DNA from: Pseudomonadota bacterium
GTDB lineage: Bacteria; Pseudomonadota; Gammaproteobacteria; Burkholderiales; Burkholderiaceae_C
DNA length: 64,000 nucleotides
Assembly (NCBI GenBank): GCA_018241225.1
Contig: JAFEEG010000015.1
Coordinates: forward strand, 36,534-100,533
Reading direction: 5' to 3'
Position numbers and translations under genes: made by a program
The notes under the pieces: model-generated
Seen by the model: the letters and a program-made list of their open reading frames with translations, nothing else
Databases searched by the model: none
Told to the model about the DNA's origin: nothing
Shown here: in pieces, positions 17,065 to 26,726 of the stretch
Layout of the letters: each line of letters opens with the position of its first letter
Position numbering within the stretch: the first letter of the stretch is position 1

Positions 17065-20000
17065 TCAGCCCAGCAGTTCGAGCAACCTGTCGTCCTGCGC
17101 CCTGTTCGCGTTGACCGCGTGATCGAGTTGCGCCGCAAAACTCGGCACGACCCGTTGGGCGGTGGGACCTGACCTGGCACCTGCCGACTTGCCGACTCCT
17201 TGCGGCGCAAGCTCGCGCATCTGCCCCGAATCGAGGTCGATCTCGATGATGTGCTGCCTGGCCGGTCCGTGGCGCGGCTCGGTGCGGACCCTGAGGTGAA
17301 GCGTTGCGGCGCCACCCGCCGGCCGCTCGATCACGACCAGGCCACGACCATCGGACTTGACCCACTCGGGCAATGGCCGGCCATCGGCCAGCGTCACAAG
17401 CACCGGCCCGGAATTGGCACTGCCCATCGTCACCCAGGTCTGGGCGCCGCGCTGCACCAGCTCGAGCTGGATATGGCTGTCACCGCCCAGTTGCAGGGAG
17501 GCGTTTCGTTCAGGCGTCGCGTCTGCATGCCCCAGCAAGCCCGGCAGCAGTACCCACGCCCTTGGCGGTGGGCTCTGGTCGCGCTCTGGAAGATCGACGC
17601 CGCGAAGCGAATCCACCTTGTTGACCGCGTGATCGACGATGCCACTGACCTCGCTGGCGCCAGTGATGCCGTTCAGCGATGCAATGCCATTGACCGCCTG
17701 CAGCACCACGCCATCCATGCTTTGCAGCTCGGGCGTGCCGTCGAGCGACCCCGCGCCGTTGACCGCCCTGATGACGGCGGGCACCACGTACAGCCCGCGC
17801 TCGCCCTCGGCCCTGTACGAATCCCCCCAATGCTCGCGATAGGGATCGGGTGAATAGCTTGCGGGGTCCTTGTAGAAATCGGTGGTCCCCGCAAGCACCT
17901 GGACGGCCGCTGTTTCGAAGACGCCGCCGGCGCTGACGGTGTAGGTGAAGCCGATCGATCCATCGAAATCGGACGCCGGCGTGAAGCGCAGCGTGCCATC
18001 GGCCTGCAGAGTCACCGTGCCATGGGCCACCTCTACCGTATCGCCCACGGCGATGGACTGCCCGTTCACGGCCGTGATGGTGCGACCGGCGTCTTCGAAG
18101 CTGTCGTTGTCCAGCACGCGAATGATGGTCGACGCACCGGGCGGCGCCGAGACCACGTCGTCCACGATGTCTGCCACCGGAGTGACCGTCATGTTCACAA
18201 GAGCCGGAACCTCGGCGCCGTGGCCATCGCCGACGGTGATGACGAAGCTGTCTTCTCCGTTGTAGTCGGGGTCGGGTGTGTAGGTGTATCTGCCGGTCTG
18301 GGGGTCCACGGTCACCGCGCCGTGGCGAGGGCCCGATTGCAGCGTGTAGCTCAGGATGTCGCCGTCCGGGTCGCTTGCGCCGATCCGGCCGTGGAACGTG
18401 GTGTCTTCCGAGGTGCTGGCCTTGTAGTCACCGGTGGACGGATCGAAGGTCTGGCCCGGAGGTTCCGGGTCGCCAGGGGTGCCCGGGTTGCTTGGATCGG
18501 CTGGGTCCTGGGTGATCGGCGGATCATTGGCTGGAATGACATTGACGTTCACCGTGGCCGTCTCGGTCACGCTGCCTGCGCTGACGGTATAGGTGGCCGA
18601 CCCGTTGAAGTCTGCCGCAGGCTGGAAGAACACGCGCGCGGTGCTGGTGCGCGACAGGAGCAAGGCCGACGTGTCCGACACGGCGCCCAACTGTGCCCAA
18701 GTGGCACCGTTGTCGACGGAGAACCACCAGTTGCCGTTGGCCGTGTCCGCGCCCACGATGGCAATGCCACCGACCGCGCCGGCATCCGCGTCCGTGATAG
18801 TGCCGGCGAAGGTGGTCACCGATGTGCCGACCGCCCCGACGGGCGCGGCGGCCGGCACCGACGCATTCAGGTCTTCTGAAATGGCGCTGAGGTTGCGTGT
18901 GCCCGTGCCCAGTACCGGCGCGTCGTTGACCGCGATGACCGTCACTGCCACCGTGTCGGTACCGCTCGAGAATGCCGAGGTACCGCCGTTGGTCGCCGTG
19001 CTGGACAGCGCACCGTTGGCAACGCCGTTGGTCTGGTCCCAGGCCCGAAAGGTCAGCGCATTGCCGGCATCGCCGTTGAAACCCGACCTGGGCTGGAAGT
19101 ACACGCGGGTCTGGCCATCGGCTGCCAGCAGCCTGGCGCTGGTGTTGCTGACCGTGCCCATGGATTGCCACGTCGCGCCGTTGTCCAGGCTGAACCACCA
19201 GCTGCCGTTGGTGGTCACGGTTGCCGTCACGGCAACGCCCTTGGAAGCGCCCGCGTCCACATCGCTCACGCCGCCGACAAGACTGCTCACGAGGCTGCCC
19301 ACCGCACCCACCGGAGCGCCTGCCACGTCTTCCACGCTCATGGTGAGCACGGTGTCGGCCAGCACGGGCGCGTCGTTGACTGCCTGCACGCTGATGTTGC
19401 TCGTTGCCGACTGCGAATCCTGCACCCCGTCATTGACCGTGACGGTCAGGCTGCGCGGTGCGGTGCCCGGCGATTCGGAGCTGCTGGAAAAGCTCACGGC
19501 GCGAATGGCCGTCGCATAGTCGGCTGCCGTGGCGCTGCCGCTCAGGCGCACGAAGATCTGGCCCGGCACCGAGGTCTTGTCGATCGAGGACGTGATGCCC
19601 GTGGGCAGCGTACCCACCGCCAGCGTGTCGCCCGCGCTGGCGTTGGTCAGCGCAATGGTTGCCGACTGCAGATTGCCGGAGGCGCCCCGGATGCTGTCCG
19701 CGCTGCCGGCAATGGCCCTGGCGCTGCCGTTTTCGGTGTACGTGCCGGCAAAGCTCGTGCCCGCGACACTGTCGACTTCCTTGAGCACCGACACGGAGCC
19801 GAAGGAAATCGGATTGCCGTTGTTGTTGGTGGCGACGTACTCGAACTTCAGGTCGCCAGACGAAGCCACGTCGGACGGCAGGTTCAACGTCATCGTCGGG
19901 AAATCGCCCTTGGTGAGCGAAGCCCGGCTGCCGCTGGCGCCGTTCAGGTACTCGATGGCGGCGCTGGTGGCCCCGTTGGCGCGCGTGAGGATGCGCATGT

Positions 20001-20718
20001 AGATCACGCCGTTGACCGAGACTTGCAAGGTCGCGGCGGCGTCCGGCTGACCGGCCGGCGGCGAGGTCCACCCCGCAAAGAACTGCACGCGGGCTGCATC
20101 GGCGCCCGCCACGCCCTGCCCCCAATCGGAGATCGAGCTTTGGGTCAGCGTTGCGGACGGCGTGCCGACGAACCTGTAGGTGCTGTTGCCGGTGGCTCCC
20201 CCACCCGAGCCCAAGGTGCCCCCGGCCGTCCAGCCTGTTGCATTGGGCGATGACGATCCACCGAAGCTGCCGTTGGTGACCCGCTCGGTCATCGTGGAGC
20301 CGGAGTTCAGGTCGACCACCGTCCGGCTGGCCGTGCTGACATCGGCCTGCGCCTGGACCAGCATCGGCAAAGGCACGCTTGCGTCGTCGCTGGCCGTGCG
20401 TGCCACGGCAATTGGCTGCGACTGCAGATTCACCGCCGTCGACGTGTCGACCGAGCGGGCCGGCTCGACGGAAGGCTTCACCGTCTCGAGCGCGGCCATC
20501 AGTACCTCGTGGCTTGCCGCCGTGTGGGCATCGCCCGCCGGGGCGCCGGTTGCTGCTGGCTGGGCGACTTCCTGCAGCGTCTGCGCCGCGGCTGCGTCGA
20601 GCAGCACGCGCGGCTCCAGGGCCTGCAGGCGCAGTGCGCTTGCCTGCACGGCAGCCCCGCGCGGCCCGCGTTGCTTCTTCTTGCCGCCACCACTCTTGGA
20701 TTGAAGCAGACGGAACAT
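17065..20718 (-). CDS. large LEPR-XLL/cadherin-like repeat surface protein (probable exported adhesin)
   Basis: 1217 residues, no cysteine, no classical signal peptide. A basic N-terminus (KKKQRGPR) leads to LEPRVLLDAA (34-43), the LEPR-XLL motif found at the start of very large bacterial surface proteins. Two homologous bacterial-cadherin-like units share the core WWFS(L/V)DNGATW, and VNDAPVL linkers separate modules; a tandem Ig/VCBS-like pair follows (YTYTPDPDYNGEDSFVI; LRFTPASDFDGSIGFTYTV). The C-terminal part contains AVN-x-SL-G repeats from about residue 980. RTX GGxGxD repeats are absent. It lies 35 bp downstream of the M50-HlyD gene, as the last gene of the export operon. Probable role: adhesion or biofilm matrix. 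Confidence 0.85.
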   Translation of the reverse strand: MFRLLQSKSGGGKKKQRGPRGAAVQASALRLQALEPRVLLDAAAAQTLQEVAQPAATGAPAGDAHTAASHEVLMAALETVKPSVEPARSVDTSTAVNLQSQPIAVARTASDDASVPLPMLVQAQADVSTASRTVVDLNSGSTMTERVTNGSFGGSSSPNATGWTAGGTLGSGGGATGNSTYRFVGTPSATLTQSSISDWGQGVAGADAARVQFFAGWTSPPAGQPDAAATLQVSVNGVIYMRILTRANGATSAAIEYLNGASGSRASLTKGDFPTMTLNLPSDVASSGDLKFEYVATNNNGNPISFGSVSVLKEVDSVAGTSFAGTYTENGSARAIAGSADSIRGASGNLQSATIALTNASAGDTLAVGTLPTGITSSIDKTSVPGQIFVRLSGSATAADYATAIRAVSFSSSSESPGTAPRSLTVTVNDGVQDSQSATSNISVQAVNDAPVLADTVLTMSVEDVAGAPVGAVGSLVSSLVGGVSDVDAGASKGVAVTATVTTNGSWWFSLDNGATWQSMGTVSNTSARLLAADGQTRVYFQPRSGFNGDAGNALTFRAWDQTNGVANGALSSTATNGGTSAFSSGTDTVAVTVIAVNDAPVLGTGTRNLSAISEDLNASVPAAAPVGAVGTSVTTFAGTITDADAGAVGGIAIVGADTANGNWWFSVDNGATWAQLGAVSDTSALLLSRTSTARVFFQPAADFNGSATYTVSAGSVTETATVNVNVIPANDPPITQDPADPSNPGTPGDPEPPGQTFDPSTGDYKASTSEDTTFHGRIGASDPDGDILSYTLQSGPRHGAVTVDPQTGRYTYTPDPDYNGEDSFVITVGDGHGAEVPALVNMTVTPVADIVDDVVSAPPGASTIIRVLDNDSFEDAGRTITAVNGQSIAVGDTVEVAHGTVTLQADGTLRFTPASDFDGSIGFTYTVSAGGVFETAAVQVLAGTTDFYKDPASYSPDPYREHWGDSYRAEGERGLYVVPAVIRAVNGAGSLDGTPELQSMDGVVLQAVNGIASLNGITGASEVSGIVDHAVNKVDSLRGVDLPERDQSPPPRAWVLLPGLLGHADATPERNASLQLGGDSHIQLELVQRGAQTWVTMGSANSGPVLVTLADGRPLPEWVKSDGRGLVVIERPAGGAATLHLRVRTEPRHGPARQHIIEIDLDSGQMRELAPQGVGKSAGARSGPTAQRVVPSFAAQLDHAVNANRAQDDRLLELLG

Positions 20719-20753
20719 ATGGAAGACTCCCTATTTCTGTAAAGCAAAAAGCG

Positions 20754-22919
20754 TCATGCGCCCGCCTCGCGCACCAGCACATGCGCGACGCGGCGAAGGA
20801 AAAGCGCGGCCAGGCTCCGTGCCCGGCCCCTGACCTGCATCTCGCCCCGGATCTCGGTCAGGGGCGCCGGCATGGCCGCGCCGTCGTGCGTGCGGGCCAC
20901 CACCTCGAACACCGCCTGCTCCGGCAGCGGCTTGCCCTCTTTCAGCAGCGCCGGCACGGTCCCGCCGAGCGCGGAGGCGAGCATCCAGATGTCGAGCCTT
21001 TCGACGGCGGCAGCACCGACACGGGTCACGTCGATGGGCCACGGGCTCTTCAGCCGCATCTCGTCCACGAAGAGGCCCTCGTCACCGGCCTGGATGCGAC
21101 GGACATCCTGTGCATCCAGGTAGCCCCGCACCTCGAATGCGCCTGGCTGCACGACCAGCGCCAGGCGGGTCTTGTCGCCTATCCAGCGGCCTGGCGAGAG
21201 TTCGGGCGCCAGCTCGGCCACGATGCCGTCCAGGGGCGCGCGAACAAGCAGGCGCGTACGCTCGCGCTCCAGGCCCGCGATGCGGTCGCGCTCCAGGTGC
21301 AGTTCGCGCTCCAGCACCAGGCTCTGGTCGAGGTCGCGCTCGTCCGAGGCCCGGCGGCCGATCCGCTCCTGCAGAAGTTGTTCGCGCTCCTGCGCGGCGC
21401 GCAGGTCCTGTTCGATGGCCGGGGCACTCAGTGCCAGCAGCACCTGGCCTGCGCGCACAGGGTCGCCGGCACGCACGCGCACGGATTCGATCTGGGCGGG
21501 GCGCGGCGCAAACGCCGGAGCCTGCCGGGCCGCGCTCAGCACGGCCGGGATGCGCACCGTGTACGGCAATGGCACGGCCGCCACGCCGCCAAGACCCAGC
21601 AAGATCAGCAAGGTCCGGCGCACGCTCGCCGCAGCCGCATCCGAACGGCGCGCCAGCCACACCTTGAACTCGCGCCACGCAGGCAGCACCACGAACCAGC
21701 CGATCTCAACCAGGAACAGGAAGATGCCCAGCAGCTTGAAGAAGTAGTGATAGACCAGCAGCGCAATGCCCAGGAAAAGGAAGAAGCGATAGACCCAGGT
21801 GGCGTAGGAAAAGCCGATCAGCAGCCACTGGTGCCGACCCTGGGCGGGCTCGGGTTTCTTGTCGCCAAAGCCGAAGAGCAGCTCACGCAGCCACCAGCGC
21901 CCCATGGCAAAGGCGCGCTCCTGCAGGTTGGGCACGCCGATCAGGTCGCTGAACAGGTAGTAGCCGTCGAAGCGCATCAGCGGATTGAGGTTGACCGCCA
22001 GGCTCAAGACCCAGCCGGTGGTGGCCAGGGCAAAGGCTGCGTGCCGCATGGCACCGTCCGGCAGGAAGACCCAGGCCAGCGTGGCGACCACGGCCACCAG
22101 CAGTTCCACCAGCATGCCGGCAGCATCGATGAGCACGCGCTGCCCGCGACTGGACAGGCGCCAGGCATCGGTGGTGTCGGTGTAGAGAATGGGCGTCATC
22201 ACCACGAAGGCCACGCCCATCGTGGTAACGCGCGAGCCAAAGCGCACTGCCGCAAAGCCGTGCCCGAGTTCGTGCAGCGTCTTGGTCAGGGCCAGGCTGG
22301 CACCAATGGTCAAGACACCCGCCACCGAGAACATGTCGGGGAAGGTGTGGACGAAGCGCTCCCATTGGCGCGATACGAGGTAGAGGGCGAACAGGCCCAG
22401 CACGGCAGCTGCCACCCAGAACGCGGGGTGGAACATCACCGCCGCAACGCCCTGGGCGCGCCGCAGGAAGGCATCGGGGCGCGCCAGCGGTACCTTGAAG
22501 AAAAGGTAGCCATGCAGCAGGCGGCTGGACCACGAATGGCGCTGCGCGTCCGGCTGCCGTCGTACGCGGGCGAAGGTCTGCTGAGGCTGCGGCCTGACAA
22601 GTTCATGTCGCTGCACAAACTCGATGAGTTCGGCAACCTGCGCGTCTTCGAGCAGGCGGCCGGTGGCATTGGCCACGGCCTTACGCATGGCCCCCACGGT
22701 TCCCTCGCCCCAGCGGGCCAGCATGTGCACCGCATCGTCGTCCACGGCGAAGAAGCGCTGCGCGAGCGGATCGTGAATGCGCCAGCCAGGCCCCGCCAGG
22801 GCACCACCCCCTGCCCCACCCTCGATCAGGCGCAGGTCTTGCCGCAATTCAGGCAAGGCGAGCTCGTCAAAGTGCGGCGCCTCCTGGTCAGGCATGTCCG
22901 CAACGGCCCCGGCGCTCAT
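20754..22919 (-). CDS. M50 (site-2-type) zinc metalloprotease fused to a HlyD-like periplasmic arm
   Basis: 721 residues. Residues 1-150 form a soluble N-terminal region. A polytopic membrane domain follows, holding HELGH (216-220) and NPLMRFDG (312-319), the two zinc-site motifs of M50 intramembrane proteases. From about 450 there is a biotinyl/lipoyl-like and coiled-coil HlyD-type adaptor region (AGDPVRAGQVLLALS; long Glu/Arg-rich helices; RLLVRAPLDGIVAEL). Three bases separate it from the adaptor gene upstream. Proteases of this layout occur beside HlyD/TolC genes and LEPR-XLL proteins. It could process or gate the 1217-residue substrate. No ABC ATPase gene accompanies it. Confidence 0.9.
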   Translation of the reverse strand: MSAGAVADMPDQEAPHFDELALPELRQDLRLIEGGAGGGALAGPGWRIHDPLAQRFFAVDDDAVHMLARWGEGTVGAMRKAVANATGRLLEDAQVAELIEFVQRHELVRPQPQQTFARVRRQPDAQRHSWSSRLLHGYLFFKVPLARPDAFLRRAQGVAAVMFHPAFWVAAAVLGLFALYLVSRQWERFVHTFPDMFSVAGVLTIGASLALTKTLHELGHGFAAVRFGSRVTTMGVAFVVMTPILYTDTTDAWRLSSRGQRVLIDAAGMLVELLVAVVATLAWVFLPDGAMRHAAFALATTGWVLSLAVNLNPLMRFDGYYLFSDLIGVPNLQERAFAMGRWWLRELLFGFGDKKPEPAQGRHQWLLIGFSYATWVYRFFLFLGIALLVYHYFFKLLGIFLFLVEIGWFVVLPAWREFKVWLARRSDAAAASVRRTLLILLGLGGVAAVPLPYTVRIPAVLSAARQAPAFAPRPAQIESVRVRAGDPVRAGQVLLALSAPAIEQDLRAAQEREQLLQERIGRRASDERDLDQSLVLERELHLERDRIAGLERERTRLLVRAPLDGIVAELAPELSPGRWIGDKTRLALVVQPGAFEVRGYLDAQDVRRIQAGDEGLFVDEMRLKSPWPIDVTRVGAAAVERLDIWMLASALGGTVPALLKEGKPLPEQAVFEVVARTHDGAAMPAPLTEIRGEMQVRGRARSLAALFLRRVAHVLVREAGA

Positions 22920-22922
22920 GGG

Positions 22923-24359
22923 TCAGATTCCCGTCCACTGCCGCGCGGCGGTGATCGGCCGGCGCAGCAGGTAGTACAAGAGCGACACCCGCTCGCCATA
23001 CACCCGGGCCGTGCCCCGCAAGCCCAGGCGCTCGGGCGGCGCTTCGGCGCGCGCCGTGACGGTAAAGCTGGCCACGCCCGCGGCATCGGCTTCGGCCTTG
23101 TAGGCGCTGCGCACCACATGTGCCTCGATCGGCTCCAGCGGCGAGGCGTCCAGGAAGATCCTGACCCGTGCGTTGTCGACCAGGTTGACGGCATCTGCCA
23201 CCGCCATCTTCACTTGGTACTCGACCCGCTTCGGGTCGGCCACACGCATGATGGCCTCGCCCACCGCCACCGGGCGGCCGATCCAGTCGCGTGGGTCGCC
23301 GTACAGCGCCACACCGGGCTGGCGTGCCCGGATGATGGTCTTGTCGAGCATGGCGGCCGCGTAGTCACGCTCGGCCACGGCGACTTTCTCCTCGGTCTGG
23401 GCAATCGCCAGTTCGCGCTTGGCACTGGGGTCGTCGACGGACGCCTGTTGCAGGCGCAGCATCTTGGCGCGCGCCACTTCCACCTTCTGGTCGGCCACGT
23501 CGAAGTCGCTCCTGAGCGTGGTGTCTACCAGTTGCACCAGGGGGGTGTGCGCCTCGACCTGCGCGCCAGGCGCCACCAGCAATCGCTCCACCACGCCGGG
23601 CACCGGAGAGGCAACCACGAAGGGATCCTGCGGCGTGACTTCAACCGGCGCCAGCGTGGTGAGCGGCACGCGCACGATGGCGGCCAGTGCGACAAGGCCA
23701 AGAGCCCCGATGCCCAGTCGCCGGCGGTGGCGACTCCACGGCGCGGGCGGCCTCGCCCGGCCTTCGATGGCACTCAGGCCGTGCGCGTACGCGGCGCCGA
23801 GTCGCTCGGCCAGCCGCTCGTGCGCCTCTTCCCACGGGGTGTCGCGGGCGAGCAGCCAGCCGGCCCTGGGCGCGCAAGCGCCGTCGATCAGCGGCACCCA
23901 CATCATGTGGCGCATCGCGGCCTCGGCGGTGCAGGGATCTTCCGGGGCGGCGTGCTCAGGCAGATCGAACAGGCGCAGCGACGTCGACGCCTGCGGATCG
24001 CCCTTGCGCAGGCGCGCCACGATGTTCTCGTACCAGCGCACCATTGGCGCGTCCCGGTTGATGCTGACCAGGCCCGCACCGGCGACCGCCCGCCACGCCG
24101 CATCGGCCATTGGCGGCGCCTCGAACACGAGGGCCTGGCCGGCGGGAAGCAGCACCGAGGGTTCGTTGACGAGGTGATGCCACAGCGCCTCCCGGGTCGC
24201 GCAGCGGCGAAGCTCGCCTTCGATGCGGATCAGGCTCGCACCGCCGCCATCGGTCGGCCATGGGCCCTGGCGCACGGCGCCATGGGCTTGCCCGGGCTGC
24301 TGCGACGCTGACGCGGCCTGCTCGACCTTGAATGCGGCGCCGCGAGGTGTCATGGCCAT
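22923..24359 (-). CDS. HlyD family adaptor with large cytoplasmic N-terminal domain
   Basis: 478 residues from the ATG at 24359; an ATG two codons later has better Shine-Dalgarno spacing (GAGGGG, 9 bases), and a farther upstream Met would overlap the previous gene. The first ~210 residues are soluble and GAF-like in general character. One membrane segment (about 217-235, GIGALGLVALAAIV) precedes a HlyD-type barrel/coiled coil (VASPVPGVVERLLVAPGAQV; TIIRARQPGVALYGDP). HlyD proteins bridge the inner membrane to TolC. The cytoplasmic domain is unusual and may sense or bind the cargo. Confidence 0.88.
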   Translation of the reverse strand: MAMTPRGAAFKVEQAASASQQPGQAHGAVRQGPWPTDGGGASLIRIEGELRRCATREALWHHLVNEPSVLLPAGQALVFEAPPMADAAWRAVAGAGLVSINRDAPMVRWYENIVARLRKGDPQASTSLRLFDLPEHAAPEDPCTAEAAMRHMMWVPLIDGACAPRAGWLLARDTPWEEAHERLAERLGAAYAHGLSAIEGRARPPAPWSRHRRRLGIGALGLVALAAIVRVPLTTLAPVEVTPQDPFVVASPVPGVVERLLVAPGAQVEAHTPLVQLVDTTLRSDFDVADQKVEVARAKMLRLQQASVDDPSAKRELAIAQTEEKVAVAERDYAAAMLDKTIIRARQPGVALYGDPRDWIGRPVAVGEAIMRVADPKRVEYQVKMAVADAVNLVDNARVRIFLDASPLEPIEAHVVRSAYKAEADAAGVASFTVTARAEAPPERLGLRGTARVYGERVSLLYYLLRRPITAARQWTGI

Positions 24360-24366
24360 GGCCCCC

Positions 24367-25173
24367 TCAGTTGGGCTTGCGCGTGGCACTTGGCGCGCCG
24401 TCCAGTACCGCGCGTCCGCTCATGCCCGCCAGCACCGACGCCGGTGCCTTCTGCACCGTGGCCACCACCTTCACCGTCTGGCTGACCGCGTCCACCGCAC
24501 CCGAGATGAGCAGCACCTTGGCGCGCAGCGTGTCGCCCGTTTCGTCCACGGTGAAGCTCAGCTCCGAGCCTCGCTGCAGCCAGGAGAGCCACTTGGACGG
24601 CACCACCATGTGCAGCTCCAGCGGGCCGTCGCTCACGATCTTCAGGAGTTTCTCGTTGGGCGGCGGCGTCTCGTTGACCCGCGCCATCGTCTCGACCACG
24701 CTGCCGGAAAACGGGGCCACCACATTGCAGCCGGACATGCGCTGCGCCAGGGCCTCGGCCTGCGCGCGACGCTCCTTTTCCTTGAGGCGCGCAATGTCGG
24801 CGTCGGCCTTGCCGGTGGCATCCATGAGCAGCAGCTCGGACTGCACCTGCGCATTGCGAGCCTCGACTGCGGCGCCCGCACGCGCAGCCTTCAGCTCGGA
24901 CGCATAGCGCGCGCAATCGAAGGCCACCAGCACGGCGCCCTTGTCGAAATGCTGCCCCTCGCGAAAAGGCACGCGCAGGATGCGTTCGGAAATGTTCGAC
25001 GACAACACCGCCTCGTGCTGTGCCCGCAGTACGCCCCGTGCAGCGCCGGCCTGGGTCCCGTCCGCCGCGGCGCCCCATGCCTGCACGCCGGCCGCCGCGC
25101 ACATCGCGGGCAGCGACAAGGCGCAAAACCAGCGCCGGGCGGCCGTGCGGCGATGGGCGCGGTGCGCTTGCAT
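24367..25173 (-). CDS. HlyD/RND-type periplasmic adaptor protein
   Basis: 268 residues from the ATG at 25173, which overlaps the TolC stop as ATGA. A signal-like hydrophobic segment lies near residues 15-34. The lipoyl half-motifs SERILRVPFREGQHFDKGAVLVAFD and VVAPFSGSVVETMARVNE flank a short coiled coil, as in membrane-fusion proteins. It is smaller than the second adaptor and probably periplasmic. Second gene of the operon TolC-adaptor-adaptor-M50-surface protein. Confidence 0.87.
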   Translation of the reverse strand: MQAHRAHRRTAARRWFCALSLPAMCAAAGVQAWGAAADGTQAGAARGVLRAQHEAVLSSNISERILRVPFREGQHFDKGAVLVAFDCARYASELKAARAGAAVEARNAQVQSELLLMDATGKADADIARLKEKERRAQAEALAQRMSGCNVVAPFSGSVVETMARVNETPPPNEKLLKIVSDGPLELHMVVPSKWLSWLQRGSELSFTVDETGDTLRAKVLLISGAVDAVSQTVKVVATVQKAPASVLAGMSGRAVLDGAPSATRKPN

Positions 25174-26726
25174 CAGCGCGATCCGCCCAGCGCAACCGCG
25201 TCTTGCCGCTTGGCCCACATGGCGCGCAGCTTGCCGGCCAATTCGGCCACTGGCTCGGTGGTGCTCATGCTGGCATCGACCGGGTCGATTCCCAGCGAGG
25301 CATAGACATTGGCATAGGCGTTCTGCAGGTCCGCCAGCGCCAGGTCGTGGCGCACCTGGGACGCCAGGGAGTTCATCTGCTCGCGAATCTGCGTCTGGCG
25401 GCTGAGCTTGTCGGCCTTGAAGCCCGCATCGACCTGGCGGCTGATGCGGTCCTGTACCTCGTCGAAGCGCTTGGCGGTGTTCAGCTCGTCAAGCCGCAGC
25501 GCATAGCGGGCCCGGCTGACCTCCACCTGCGTGGCCACGGCGGTCGTCAGCGCCAGCTGGCGCTGGTCGAGCAGCTGGCCCTGGGCCTTGACGCGGTCCA
25601 GGTCGGCCGGAAGACGGAAGACGTTCAACACGTTCCAGCTGGCCACCGCGCCCCAGCCCAGCCAGTCCTTGTTGTAGAGGAAATCGTTGCTGCTGGCGTT
25701 GGCACCGGCAAACAGGCGCAGGCTGGGCAGCGCCCGCAGATACGCGGCCGTGCTTTCCTGGCCGTTGCTGCGCAGCTGGTAGGCCACCTCGCGCAATTCG
25801 GGCCGGTTCTCGATGGCCACCTTCAGCAACGCCAGGTTGTCGTCGCTCGACAGGCCCGGAAACTCCAGCGGCTGCCACGCCATCGATTGGGTTGGCAGCG
25901 CAATCGTGTACTGCGCGTTGGGCTGCAGGTTCATCAGGGCGGCCAGCTGCTGCTTGGCCACGCCCAGCTCCCGCCCCAGGGACTGCACGTCGCGCCGGAT
26001 GGACAGCAGTTCACGCTGATAGCCCAGGGGCGCGAGCGGTGCGGTAAGCCCGGCCTTTTCCTGCCGCTCGGCCTGCGCCAGCGCGGTCTGCGTGCTGCCC
26101 TCCAGCTCCTTGATGCGCCCCATGAGCCGCTCGGCGCTGGCGGCGCGCCAATAGGCGGTTCGAACGTCTTCGATCAGGCGGTTGATGACCTTGCGCTTGC
26201 GCTCTTCTGCAATGCCCACTTCGTCGGCGGCCTGCTTGGCGCGCACGTAGGACAAGCCGAAATCGAGCACGTCCCAGCTGAGCGAAAGATTGCGATTGAG
26301 CACGTCCTTCTCGGACGAGGTGGACGGCTCCAGCGAGGTATTGCCCGTGAGCAGCGACTTGCTGACGCCGCCCGAATAGTTGTCGCGACCGTTGTAGTCG
26401 AAGCTGGCCACCAGCTTGGGCAGCATGTCGTAGCGCTTGAGGTCCAGGTCGCGCTGGGCCAGCGCCAGGTTCATGAGTTCCACCCGGCCGTCGAGGTTGT
26501 ACTTGATGGCCCGCGCCATGGCCTCGTACAGGTCGATGGGGCCTGCGATGGGCTCCTGGTCTGCATTGACGCGCGCCAGGAGGTCGTTGGCGCGCTTTTC
26601 ATTTTCGCCTGCCTCGAAAGGCTGGGGCTGAACCGCACAGCCGGCCAGCAGCAACACCAACAAGGTGCCTTGCGTCTTGCGAGCAATGCTCGTCATTTTT
26701 TTTCGTTCGAGATCTGTTTTTTTCAT
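25173..26726 (-). CDS. TolC family outer-membrane efflux lipoprotein
   Basis: 517 residues with a lipobox (LLLAGC) about 30 residues in, so it is lipid-anchored. The two homologous TolC halves are visible as long helical stretches rich in Leu, Gln and Arg (LSLSWDVLDFGLSYVRAKQAADE in the first, VASWNVLNVFRLPADLDRVKAQ in the second). The ATG at 26726 lacks a clear Shine-Dalgarno; Met11 (26696) is an alternative start. First gene of the export operon, preceded by a 340-bp AT-rich non-coding region. It supplies the outer-membrane channel. Confidence 0.92.
   Translation of the reverse strand: MKKTDLERKKMTSIARKTQGTLLVLLLAGCAVQPQPFEAGENEKRANDLLARVNADQEPIAGPIDLYEAMARAIKYNLDGRVELMNLALAQRDLDLKRYDMLPKLVASFDYNGRDNYSGGVSKSLLTGNTSLEPSTSSEKDVLNRNLSLSWDVLDFGLSYVRAKQAADEVGIAEERKRKVINRLIEDVRTAYWRAASAERLMGRIKELEGSTQTALAQAERQEKAGLTAPLAPLGYQRELLSIRRDVQSLGRELGVAKQQLAALMNLQPNAQYTIALPTQSMAWQPLEFPGLSSDDNLALLKVAIENRPELREVAYQLRSNGQESTAAYLRALPSLRLFAGANASSNDFLYNKDWLGWGAVASWNVLNVFRLPADLDRVKAQGQLLDQRQLALTTAVATQVEVSRARYALRLDELNTAKRFDEVQDRISRQVDAGFKADKLSRQTQIREQMNSLASQVRHDLALADLQNAYANVYASLGIDPVDASMSTTEPVAELAGKLRAMWAKRQDAVALGGSR

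Noticed and set aside
18500-19500. Direct repeats suggestive of an array
   Set aside because: They are coding repeats of cadherin-like modules (WWFS-x-DNGATW), diverged at the nucleotide level and in frame; not a CRISPR.
20379-24311. A 1310-codon open frame antisense to the M50 and surface-protein genes
   Set aside because: Typical high-GC shadow: Arg/His/Gln/Ala-rich translation without domains, opposite well-recognised proteins. The same applies to long antisense frames at 98-1651, 5722-9008, 10893-13565 and 31176-36814.
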